5,129 nt of DNA, from positions 1 through 5,129 of the forward strand of contig WAOU01000072.1 of NCBI GenBank assembly GCA_015521095.1, in the 5' to 3' direction. The notes beneath the pieces are model-generated. The model saw nothing but the letters and a program-made list of their open reading frames with translations, was not told the origin of the DNA and ran no database searches. The translations under genes and the position numbers were made by a program. This DNA comes from Desulfurococcales archaeon (lineage in GTDB: Archaea > Thermoproteota > Thermoprotei_A > Sulfolobales > Acidilobaceae). Below, piece by piece: positions 1 through 5,045 of this stretch. The first letter of the stretch is position 1; each line of letters starts with the position of its first letter.

Positions 1-395
1 CAATAAGCCAGAGAGGATGTAGTAACTGGACAAGTTTCTATGGTGCAAGCGATATAGGATGGTACTTTGCCCGCGATGTAACCGGTTCGACTCCATGGAG
101 CGATCCCCAAGAATACATTAGGATAAGCCCGTTATTCCACGCGGACAAGATAAAGACTCCAACCCTAATCATACACAGCCTAGAAGACTACAGGTGTCCC
201 CTAGACCAAGCACTCCAACTCTACACGGCACTAAAAGTAAACGGTGTAAAAACCAAGCTAGTACTATTCCCCAAAGAAAACCATGACCTATCAAGGACGG
301 GAAGCCCTAAACGCAAGATAGCCAGGCTAGAAGCCATCCTAGAATGGCTCGCTGAACACCTAGATATTAAATCTCTAAAGCCCAAAGCCGACTAA
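1..395 (+). CDS. Acylaminoacyl peptidase / prolyl oligopeptidase (S9 family), C-terminal part only
   Basis: The frame is open from base 3 to a TAA at 393-395 and gives 130 residues; the start lies outside the window. It is the end of the alpha/beta-hydrolase domain of an S9 serine peptidase, a cytosolic enzyme that removes acylated residues or cleaves short peptides. Visible family marks are NWTSFYGASDIG (visible residues 8-19), SPL at 42-44, KTPTLIIHSLEDYRCP at 51-66 and FPKENHDLSRTG at 89-100. By family knowledge D62 (codon 186-188) is the catalytic aspartate and H94 the catalytic histidine; the nucleophilic serine in its GxSxGG motif and the beta-propeller lie upstream and are not seen. 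The end is intact, with the usual closing helix (RKIARLEAILEWLAEHL) plus a short lysine-rich tail. The 68-bp gap to the next gene contains that gene's own TATA box, so co-transcription is not required. Exact substrate preference cannot be read from this part. Confidence 0.93.
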   Translation, partial: ISQRGCSNWTSFYGASDIGWYFARDVTGSTPWSDPQEYIRISPLFHADKIKTPTLIIHSLEDYRCPLDQALQLYTALKVNGVKTKLVLFPKENHDLSRTGSPKRKIARLEAILEWLAEHLDIKSLKPKAD

Positions 396-397
396 CG

Positions 398-405
398 CTT
401 ATATA
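398..405 (+). promoter_or_regulatory. TATA box of alba
   Basis: CTTATATA lies just after the peptidase stop codon. With the usual archaeal spacing the transcript would begin near 428 and have a leader of about 36 nt. A GAGGG element at 451-455, 8 nt before the ATG at 464, is a plausible ribosome binding site. The assignment is by motif and spacing only. Confidence 0.55.
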
Positions 406-463
406 CGTGACATAATGGCAGAATAGCACACAGTACAAAGAAACAGTCAAGAGGGAAAGAGAA

Positions 464-766
464 ATGGTAGAACCACAGAGCACAAACGCAATACTCATCG
501 GCAAAAAACCCGTCATGAACTACGTACTCGCAGCACTAAGACTACTAGAACAAGAAGGCGCAGAGGAAATCATAGTAAGAGCGAGAGGACGCAACATCTG
601 CACAGCAGTAGACACTGTTGAGAGCCTAAAGAACTTGTTCATCAAGAACCTAATCATCAAAGACATAAAGATAGGAAGCGAAGTACTAGAATCGCCCGAC
701 GGCAAGAAAAGAAGAGTAAGTGTAATAGAAATAGTAGTGGCAAAACCAAAAGAGGAGGGCCAATAA
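464..766 (+). CDS. albA: DNA/RNA-binding chromatin protein Alba
   Basis: This 100-residue protein matches the crenarchaeal Alba (Sso10b) family across its full length. Alba is an abundant dimeric protein that coats and bridges double-stranded DNA and also binds RNA. The core [15 protein letters not shown] is at residues 11-25. K14 and K15 correspond to the two lysines of Sso10b (K16/K17 there), the first of which is the acetylation site reported for that protein. R39, R41 and R43 in VRARGR belong to the basic DNA-binding surface. AVDTVE is at 48-53, and F59 corresponds to the phenylalanine of the dimer-dimer interface. [14 protein letters not shown] (77-90) forms the DNA-contacting hairpin and final strand. 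Length is normal for the family. The ATG start is supported by GAGGG at 451-455 and by alignment with the known N-terminus. It has its own TATA box, as expected for a highly expressed architectural protein. Acetylation in this organism is inference only. Confidence 0.97.
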   Translation: MVEPQSTNAILIGKKPVMNYVLAALRLLEQEGAEEIIVRARGRNICTAVDTVESLKNLFIKNLIIKDIKIGSEVLESPDGKKRRVSVIEIVVAKPKEEGQ

Positions 767-793
767 GGCCCACAGAAGAGGGCCCTAACCCTC
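757..793 (+). terminator. Possible hairpin pair at the end of alba
   Basis: Two short perfect stems lie back to back. GGGCC (757-761) pairs with GGCCC (767-771) around a 5-nt loop that contains the TAA stop. GAGGG (778-782) pairs with CCCTC (789-793) around a 6-nt loop. They are GC-rich in an A-rich setting. No clear T tract follows, which is what archaeal intrinsic termination normally needs, so they may instead be 3' end stabilisers or chance. Confidence 0.3.
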
Positions 794-794
794 C

Positions 795-824
795 CAAATA
801 TAACCGAACCCAACCAAATTATTT
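795..824 (+). promoter_or_regulatory. Candidate promoter of the SDR gene
   Basis: Two A/T-rich boxes precede the TTG start at 844: CAAATATAA (795-803), which would give a leader of about 19 nt, and AAATTATT (816-823), which would give a leaderless message starting at about the TTG. There is no convincing ribosome binding site in front of 844, which favours a leaderless or nearly leaderless transcript. Read-through from alba is equally possible. Confidence 0.35.
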
Positions 825-843
825 CCAATACGGGACACAAGTA

Positions 844-1635
844 TTGACCCAAGGCTCCTCACAATGGGCAATAGTAACAGGGGCATCAAAAGGACTTGGA
901 TACCATACAGCCAAAGCCCTAGCAGAAGAAGGATTCAATCTGGTACTCTTCTCTAGAAACAAACAAAGACTAGTAAAAACCATAGAAGTACTAAGAAGTA
1001 GAAAAGGAGAGATCACTGTTATAGGTGTGCCTGGGGATCTCCGCAACCCTGAAGATATAGATCGGTTATTCGAGGAAACCTATAAGTACACGGGCAAGGT
1101 TGATTATCTATTTATAAGTTATGGAAACCCGCTATGCGAGCCCTCTAAGATCCCCGATGTGCCGTGGAGTTGCTGGCTCGAGGCTACCTCGCTATACCTC
1201 GCTTCGACTCATAGAATTCTCCAAAATCTCATCTCATCTAACAACGTGAGAACACGTGTATTAGTGTTCAATAGCTTTACCATCACTAGTCCAGGACACG
1301 AGTTATTAACTGTTGCAGACGCCGTGCGGCGAGGACTCAGCCTATTACTTAAGAGGACCGCATACTCGTATCCCTCGAAGCTAATGATAATAGAGGCACG
1401 TTTCGGGAGTATGAAGACTCCTGGGGCCATAGAAACAATAAGACTTGTATCGAGACTTCAGAGAATAGAGCCCGATGAAATGTGGATCATTATCCGAGAG
1501 AAAATGACGCCTCTGAATAGGTTAGCCTCATACGATGACATACTTGCCTTGGTGAAAACTGTTGTTTCAATGCCTGATTACACAGTGTATACAGTTCTAA
1601 ATATTGATGGGGGATCAGATAGTATAGTATGCTAG
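844..1635 (+). CDS. SDR-fold protein lacking the catalytic Tyr/Lys
   Basis: This 263-residue protein has the length and fold plan of a classical short-chain dehydrogenase/reductase. The dinucleotide-binding TGASKGLG is at residues 12-19, an FSRN strand end at 36-39 precedes helix C, and GDL at 64-66 is the usual adenine-pocket Asp. The C-terminal PLNRLASYDDI (226-236) and NIDGG (253-257) match the family ending PLGR...DGG. The active site is not canonical. S144 is present (NSF), but the positions of the YxxxK Tyr and Lys are V157 and V161. The usual NNAG is replaced by SYGN (92-95), and the helix-4 Asn is not evident. Cofactor binding is therefore likely, but oxidoreductase chemistry of the normal SDR type is doubtful. 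The start is TTG; no ATG or GTG in this frame lies upstream, and GxxxGxG spacing fits. It follows alba by 77 bp and ends 15 bp from the convergent oxidoreductase gene. Substrate unknown. Confidence 0.85.
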   Translation: MTQGSSQWAIVTGASKGLGYHTAKALAEEGFNLVLFSRNKQRLVKTIEVLRSRKGEITVIGVPGDLRNPEDIDRLFEETYKYTGKVDYLFISYGNPLCEPSKIPDVPWSCWLEATSLYLASTHRILQNLISSNNVRTRVLVFNSFTITSPGHELLTVADAVRRGLSLLLKRTAYSYPSKLMIIEARFGSMKTPGAIETIRLVSRLQRIEPDEMWIIIREKMTPLNRLASYDDILALVKTVVSMPDYTVYTVLNIDGGSDSIVC

Positions 1636-1650
1636 AAAATCTTTGTAGGG

Positions 1651-2937
1651 TTATATTATCATGTATTCTTTTTCTAGGAGTCTCTCGGTTAGGCCAAGCC
1701 ACTTTACTTTGAGCGTCTCCCCCGTGAATAGTTCTGCCTCGTCTTTTCCTAGAGCTAGTGCCGCTGTTACTGCGCCTATTCCGTCTCCCTTTAGTATTCC
1801 TGACCCACTCGTGCCCGCTGAGACTATTAGGTCGCTTTCATATGCTTCGAATACTACTGGCATACCGTCGAAGCTCATGTCGTAGTGGCCTGCCCACATG
1901 CTAACCGGGTTTGAGCCCTCGAACTGTGGGAGATAAAGGCTTATCATTGGGTGTATGCCGTATAGGTAGAAGCGTTCCTCGGGGACAGGATCTTCTTCGA
2001 GCATGAAGGGTCTTCCTAGCTCGTCGCTGAATCCTGTCCAGAACGCGTCTTCTTCTGGTGCTGGTCTCAGGTATGCTCCATTGGGCAGTATGAGCATGGG
2101 GCTTATTCCTTCACTGTTTAGGCCTTTCGCGTATAGTGTTTTCTTTTTCTCGGGGGTATCTGCTTTTATGACGAATATTTGTCGTTTTTTAGGCCTGCTG
2201 AAAGAGTCTACTCCTATTGGCTCGAGGAGGAAGGGGGTCCATGCTCCTGCTGCTACTATGATCTTTTTCTTAGCCTGTAGTTCTTTGCCTCCATTCACTA
2301 TCACTGCGTCTACTCGTGTGTCTTGCCATGGGAATGGTTCGCCTTCTATTCCTAGTGGGTTTCTAGGAACTAGTTTGAATCCTGTTACCCGTGTCTCGAA
2401 GGCGAATTCCACGTTCATTGACTTGAGCTTCTCATAGTAGTATTGGACTAGTCTGTCTGGCATTAGTATACCGGCGTTTTCTATTAGTATTCCTGCCTCG
2501 ATGTTTTCTGCATCCATGATCTCGGCTTCTTCTAATCCCTCAACTATAGTGCGTATTCCTAGCTTTTCCTCGAGGTCTCCGGGGTCGAGGACCTTGTATG
2601 GGAGTCCTCTCTTGTCGGCTTCTTTTAATCCTACCTTCATGTTCTCCATTAGCTCTTTGCCGGGCATGAACAGGTATCCGACGTATTTCATTGATAGGTC
2701 GAATCCTTCTTGCTCCTGAATATGCTTGTAGAATTCTACGCTACTATGAGCTAGGGCAAAATTTACCCTGTTGGTGAAGAATACTCGGAAGGCCGCTGCG
2801 CTTTTACTGGTGTCTCCAGCTCCTGGGCCAGGTGCTTTGTCTATGATTAGGATTGATGCGTCGGGTTTCTGTTTCTTAATATGGTATGCAGTTGATAATC
2901 CTATGATTCCTGCTCCTACTATGATGTAATCGTACAT
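1651..2937 (-). CDS. FAD-dependent oxidoreductase, DAO family (possibly dye-linked L-proline dehydrogenase type)
   Basis: This 428-residue protein has the N-terminal FAD-binding Rossmann motif VGAGIIGLSTAYH (residues 7-19), with D33 at the end of the second strand for the ribose of FAD. GDTSKSAAAFR follows at 41-51, typical of the DAO (D-amino acid oxidase/sarcosine oxidase/proline dehydrogenase beta) family. AAGAW near the middle and SAGTSGSGILKGDGIGA at 373-389 are the second FAD-contact region. These enzymes oxidise amines or amino/imino acids and pass electrons to oxygen or, in anaerobic or hyperthermophilic archaea, to a membrane acceptor or dye. Length and family resemble the single-subunit dye-linked L-proline dehydrogenase of Aeropyrum, but sarcosine- or glycine-oxidase-like activity cannot be excluded. 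There is no signal peptide or membrane segment, so it is cytosolic or peripheral. ATG 2937 is preceded by GGTGGT at 2948-2943 and by a good BRE/TATA pair. The stop is 15 bp from the end of the convergent SDR gene. Confidence 0.9.
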   Translation of the reverse strand: MYDYIIVGAGIIGLSTAYHIKKQKPDASILIIDKAPGPGAGDTSKSAAAFRVFFTNRVNFALAHSSVEFYKHIQEQEGFDLSMKYVGYLFMPGKELMENMKVGLKEADKRGLPYKVLDPGDLEEKLGIRTIVEGLEEAEIMDAENIEAGILIENAGILMPDRLVQYYYEKLKSMNVEFAFETRVTGFKLVPRNPLGIEGEPFPWQDTRVDAVIVNGGKELQAKKKIIVAAGAWTPFLLEPIGVDSFSRPKKRQIFVIKADTPEKKKTLYAKGLNSEGISPMLILPNGAYLRPAPEEDAFWTGFSDELGRPFMLEEDPVPEERFYLYGIHPMISLYLPQFEGSNPVSMWAGHYDMSFDGMPVVFEAYESDLIVSAGTSGSGILKGDGIGAVTAALALGKDEAELFTGETLKVKWLGLTERLLEKEYMII

Positions 2938-2942
2938 TTAGG

Positions 2943-2948
2943 ACCACC
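2943..2948 (-). promoter_or_regulatory. Ribosome binding site of the FAD oxidoreductase
   Basis: On the minus strand GGTGGT stands 5 nt before the ATG at 2937. It resembles the archaeal GGTGAT Shine-Dalgarno core and confirms this start. The same GGTGGT is used by the RHH gene at 3381. Confidence 0.6.
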
Positions 2949-2982
2949 GACGCTCGTCCTTGTTATATTTTCTCATATAAGA

Positions 2983-2997
2983 ATTTATAATATTTCC
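2983..2997 (-). promoter_or_regulatory. BRE and TATA box of the FAD oxidoreductase
   Basis: Read on the minus strand, GGAAAT (2997-2992) fits the purine-rich BRE pattern and is followed directly by ATTATAAAT (2991-2983), a strong archaeal TATA box. Expected transcription start is near 2960, giving a leader of about 23 nt that includes the GGTGGT element. A second, weaker candidate box, CTTATATG (2981-2974), would start close to 2951 and leave little leader. Confidence 0.55.
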
Positions 2998-3014
2998 ATT
3001 ATTCAATATTTACA

Positions 3015-3069
3015 GAGAATACATACTATCTTTTGTAGAATATTTCAATTCTCTTAAATATGTATTCTC
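3015..3069. repeat. 11-bp perfect inverted repeat in the oxidoreductase upstream region
   Basis: GAGAATACATA at 3015-3025 is the exact reverse complement of TATGTATTCTC at 3059-3069, with 33 bp between. A smaller inverted pair, AGAAT (3037-3041) and ATTCT (3048-3052), is nested inside. The right arm overlaps the A/T box and the start region of the small plus-strand ORF; the left arm is about 18 bp upstream of the BRE of the oxidoreductase gene. It could be a two-site operator; no binding protein is known. Confidence 0.45.
3054..3061 (+). promoter_or_regulatory. Possible TATA box of the small plus-strand ORF
   Basis: TTAAATAT is centred 24 bp before the ATG at 3081, the spacing expected for a leaderless archaeal transcript that starts at its own ATG. 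No BRE-like purine run precedes it. Motif evidence only. Confidence 0.3.
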
Positions 3070-3080
3070 AATACATTACA

Positions 3081-3242
3081 ATGTGGACAGTCTACCGAGA
3101 TGAATACGAGAAAGCCGCCAAACTCGAGCAATATAAAACACAAAGGGTGCTATTGAGCCTACAAAAAATACAATATACTCTTATTACGCTTATTCCTGTC
3201 GGGAAAATATCTAGGAGTATATCTTTATTCTTCTGGTTATGA
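3081..3242 (+). CDS. Small hypothetical protein, 53 residues, doubtful
   Basis: No family is recognised. The frame also opens at an ATG at 3060, but that ATG lies inside the candidate TATA box, while the in-frame ATG at 3081 is correctly placed for a leaderless message. Residues 1-33 (for example RDEYEKAAKLEQYKTQR) are charged and helix-like, with codons similar to neighbouring genes. The last third (ISRSISLFFWL) is hydrophobic and overlaps by 32 bp, tail-to-tail, the end of the better supported RHH gene on the other strand, so that part may be an accidental antisense reading. There is no ribosome binding site. It could be a genuine small protein, a remnant of a longer gene, or chance. No function is proposed. 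Confidence 0.3.
   Translation: MWTVYRDEYEKAAKLEQYKTQRVLLSLQKIQYTLITLIPVGKISRSISLFFWL
3163..3168 (-). terminator. Oligo-T terminator candidate for the small RHH gene
   Basis: Six As on the plus strand give TTTTTT on the minus strand, 43 nt past the RHH stop codon. Archaeal RNA polymerase commonly stops at such tracts without a hairpin. If used, it separates the RHH transcript from the downstream oxidoreductase gene, which has its own promoter. It lies inside the doubtful plus-strand ORF. Confidence 0.35.
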
Positions 3243-3381
3243 AGGGCTTGTCATTGGTATTCATTATATAGTTCCTGAGTGCTCTTCTAATTATCTCGCT
3301 CTTTGTTATGTTCTTTCTTCGAGCATACTCTTCTAAAACCTCGAGCAGTTCCTCGTCCACTTTGAAACTTACTACGCGCAT
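3211..3381 (-). CDS. Small ribbon-helix-helix (CopG/Arc-type) DNA-binding protein
   Basis: This 56-residue protein starts MRVVSFKVDEELLEVLEEYA and continues RRKNITKSEIIRRALRNYI. That is the RHH plan: a DNA-contacting strand at residues 2-8 (RVVSFKV), helix A at 9-22, the N-T-K-S-E turn at 24-29 and helix B at 28-40. RHH proteins bind as dimers, the two strands forming a sheet in the major groove, and act as repressors or antitoxins. The 16-residue tail (41-56) is basic. The ATG at 3381 is fixed by a strong AGGTGG ribosome binding site at 3392-3387 and by the family N-terminus. A TATA-like box and a perfect 13-bp inverted repeat lie immediately upstream, so autoregulation is likely but inferred. 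No toxin-like gene adjoins it on the same strand. It is 273 bp upstream of the FAD oxidoreductase on the same strand and could control it. Confidence 0.85.
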   Translation of the reverse strand: MRVVSFKVDEELLEVLEEYARRKNITKSEIIRRALRNYIMNTNDKPFITRRIKIYS

Positions 3382-3386
3382 GCTTA

Positions 3387-3392
3387 CCACCT
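3387..3392 (-). promoter_or_regulatory. Ribosome binding site of the small RHH gene
   Basis: AGGTGG on the minus strand, 5 nt before the ATG at 3381. It decides the start of a gene that is short enough to be missed by length cut-offs. Confidence 0.65.
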
Positions 3393-3399
3393 GTATTTT

Positions 3400-3408
3400 C
3401 TTTATACT
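3400..3408 (-). promoter_or_regulatory. TATA box of the small RHH gene
   Basis: AGTATAAAG on the minus strand is centred about 23 bp before the ATG, so transcription would begin at or within a few bases of the start codon. That conflicts with the presence of a clear ribosome binding site, so a further upstream promoter may also exist. Confidence 0.4.
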
Positions 3409-3419
3409 AGTACGACTAG
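3407..3419. promoter_or_regulatory. Candidate operator: CTAGT-acg-ACTAG inverted repeat
   Basis: A perfect 5+3+5 inverted repeat overlaps the upstream edge of the RHH gene's TATA box, where the BRE would be. Size and symmetry suit an RHH dimer pair, and a bound protein would block TBP/TFB. Function is inferred from position and symmetry; CTAG-containing words are frequent in this window, so chance is possible. Confidence 0.4.
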
Positions 3420-3517
3420 AGCCATGGTAATACCGATCTTTTCACGGCCTAGATAAGATTAATCCGTCTCTCAAACTCTGTATTTCTCTTACAAGAAGAA
3501 GACTGAAAGAGTAATAG

Positions 3518-3525
3518 TTATTAAG
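3518..3525 (+). promoter_or_regulatory. Weak TATA-like box of the RHH/coiled-coil gene
   Basis: TTATTAAG is placed to start a transcript near 3547, leaving a leader of roughly 11 nt that would begin at the AGGGG ribosome binding site (3547-3551). The match to a TATA box is modest, and a repeated word CCGATCTTT follows at 3530-3538 (also at 3433-3441). Confidence 0.3.
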
Positions 3526-3558
3526 GATGCCGATCTTTCTCTTACTAGGGGAAGACAT

Positions 3559-3915
3559 TTGCCAACAGTACACCTATCACTGCCTGATAAAGTTTACAGA
3601 GACCTAAAGCTAAAAGCGGCAGAGCTGGGAATACAGGTAACAGACCTTATAAAGCTCTATATCCGGGTCGGGCTAAACAACGGGTTCCTCGCCCCCACAA
3701 GCAATACTCAATCCAGAGAAATAGACATACTAGCCAAGAAACTCGACCGCATCGAGAAAAACACTAGGATGAGCCTCATGAAGGTAGAAGGCAAGATAAG
3801 ACAGCTAGAAGAAATGTTCACATACCTACATGAGAGACTAGACTACATGGACGACATCCTAGCCCAACTCACACGCAGCAAAATGTACAATGAAGCACTA
3901 GTAGAAAGGGACTAG
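3559..3915 (+). CDS. RHH-like DNA-binding protein with C-terminal coiled coil
   Basis: This 118-residue protein has two parts. Residues 2-42 (PTVHLSLPDKVYRDLKLKAA, then ELGIQVTDLIKLYIRVGLNN) look like an RHH domain: a short beta strand, helix A, a turn and helix B. After a linker (43-54) residues 55-104 form a long amphipathic helix with regularly spaced I/L/M/V (I55, L58, L62, I65, L73, V76, I80, L83, M86, L90, L94, M97, L101, L104), predicted here to be a coiled coil. Such a protein may dimerise or bridge DNA sites; target and role are unknown. The start is TTG at 3559, supported by AGGGG at 3547-3551 with a 7-nt spacer and by the RHH strand beginning right after it. It diverges from the smaller RHH gene across 177 bp and ends tail-to-tail with the DUF1152 gene, sharing a 4-bp CTAG. 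No membrane segment or signal peptide. Confidence 0.8.
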   Translation: MPTVHLSLPDKVYRDLKLKAAELGIQVTDLIKLYIRVGLNNGFLAPTSNTQSREIDILAKKLDRIEKNTRMSLMKVEGKIRQLEEMFTYLHERLDYMDDILAQLTRSKMYNEALVERD

Positions 3916-4964
3916 CCTCGAGAACCACATTCTAACGGTCTACAGCCTCTCCGTATAAGCCTATTCATAATACTCCTCCTAATCTCAATAAGCGTTACTT
4001 GCCGCTGGCTTCCATGCTCCTTTAGCCTAGAGAGCTCCTGCTCCAGGTCTAGTTCCGTGACTATACAGTACTCGTTTAATGCCTGGCTAGCCTGGCCAAC
4101 GCCACGTGTCCCCGCTACAGCCTTGGCCAGAGGACTCTCCTTGTACACCATGTGGGCATCCAAGAGATAAGCAGACGACTGTACAGGCGAGATTTTGACT
4201 CTTCTAGTGCCTCCTCTAATCGTGACAGTCCCGTATTCTCCTTCGAAGGCCCTTAGAGGAATCTTACTGGCCTCGCTCACGACTTCCTGTTCGGCTTTTT
4301 TAGCCAGATTGTAATCTTTTTTGGATAATCCAAAGACCTCGAGGAGACCATTATTCTTTGCAATCTCTGATATCCTATGTAGGACCTCCTCCTCGGATAA
4401 TTCACCATCGGCTCCCGGGGACAATACCACTATATATGGCTCAACACCGGACTCGGCCATCGCATACAGTGATAACGCATCGGCTAGAGGGCTCCAAAGG
4501 TTATTCTCACATCCCTTTGCCAGTATATCGCCTCCCGTATCAACTCCTATAATCGCGTCGACTCCTAACTCTTCTTTTGCCACTAGGAAAGCCTCTAGGA
4601 GGCCTTCAGCTCCCTTCGATAGGTCTAGGAATACTGTTTTTCCATCTGTATACTTAGCTACTCTTGCTATCTGGGGCTTAACCTGGAACCCATACCTGTT
4701 AGCAAACGAGTCTGGGCCTACTAGTCCTATACTCCAGCCCAGTGGATCAGCGTTAACCATTATCTCTAGAGGAATAGGTCCAGGGAAGGGATCAATAACA
4801 AATCTTTCCCAGACGACGCTTCCCAGCATTGGCTCGGCGCCGAGATCTTTTAGCCGTTTCCATACCATTAATGCGCCGAACGCGTCTCCGCCTCCTCCTG
4901 CGCCGAAGACAAGTATCTTGTCATAGCTTTTAGTGATGTCGATCAGGCTTTCTTTTATTGGCAC
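3912..4964 (-). CDS. DUF1152 family protein (archaeal, function unknown)
   Basis: This 350-residue cytosolic protein has the features I associate with the archaeal DUF1152 family. The glycine-rich nucleotide-binding-like loop FGAGGGGDAFGA is at residues 20-31, GVDTGGDIL at 140-148, SPLADAL at 158-164 and LSPGADGELSEEE at 181-193. The conserved acidic residues (D27, D142, D146, D186) in glycine-rich loops suggest a Rossmann-like fold with a ligand or metal site, but no reaction is established and I propose none. Residues from about 240 to 300 form a second beta-rich part, and the basic tail (RRSIMNRLIRRGCRPLECG) contains two cysteines. The start is GTG at 4964: an in-frame TAA at 4970-4968 rules out anything further upstream, and GGTG at 4976-4973 is a possible ribosome binding site. 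The stop overlaps that of the RHH/coiled-coil gene by 4 bp, tail-to-tail. Confidence 0.88.
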   Translation of the reverse strand: MPIKESLIDITKSYDKILVFGAGGGGDAFGALMVWKRLKDLGAEPMLGSVVWERFVIDPFPGPIPLEIMVNADPLGWSIGLVGPDSFANRYGFQVKPQIARVAKYTDGKTVFLDLSKGAEGLLEAFLVAKEELGVDAIIGVDTGGDILAKGCENNLWSPLADALSLYAMAESGVEPYIVVLSPGADGELSEEEVLHRISEIAKNNGLLEVFGLSKKDYNLAKKAEQEVVSEASKIPLRAFEGEYGTVTIRGGTRRVKISPVQSSAYLLDAHMVYKESPLAKAVAGTRGVGQASQALNEYCIVTELDLEQELSRLKEHGSQRQVTLIEIRRSIMNRLIRRGCRPLECGSRG

Positions 4965-4987
4965 GTGTTATGCACCAGGAGTGGTGT

Positions 4988-4997
4988 AGTATATACT
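4988..4997 (-). promoter_or_regulatory. Palindromic TATA box of the DUF1152 gene
   Basis: AGTATATACT is a perfect 10-bp palindrome centred about 28 bp before the GTG start, which would give a leaderless or nearly leaderless transcript. Being symmetric it could be read either way, but no plus-strand gene starts at the matching distance. The A/T word AATTAAT at 5006-5000 is an alternative for a slightly longer leader. Confidence 0.4.
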
Positions 4998-5045
4998 GGA
5001 TTAATTACGTTGATACCTATAGTTTATTTTCTGGAAGAATAGTAG

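Noticed and set aside
520..852. Minus-strand open frame of 110 codons
   Set aside because: Antisense to alba and the start of the SDR gene; low-complexity Ser/Thr/Leu composition and no ribosome binding site.
2003..2437. Plus-strand open frame of 144 codons
   Set aside because: Antisense to the FAD oxidoreductase, with no own promoter or family motif.
3060..3242. Start of the small plus-strand ORF at the ATG at 3060
   Set aside because: That ATG overlaps the TATA-like box, and the in-frame ATG at 3081 fits transcription spacing better.
3081..3381. Toxin-antitoxin pair made of the RHH protein and the neighbouring small ORF
   Set aside because: The two are convergent rather than co-transcribed, and the small ORF shows no PIN, RelE or other toxin motif.
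3382..3558. tRNA or other structured RNA in the divergent gap
   Set aside because: No T-loop (GTTCRA), anticodon stem or box C was found; the region is explained by promoters and leaders.
4321..4926. Plus-strand open frame of 201 codons
   Set aside because: It lies wholly antisense to the DUF1152 gene, which has clear family motifs; the product is Ser/Pro-rich with no recognisable domain, typical of an antisense shadow.
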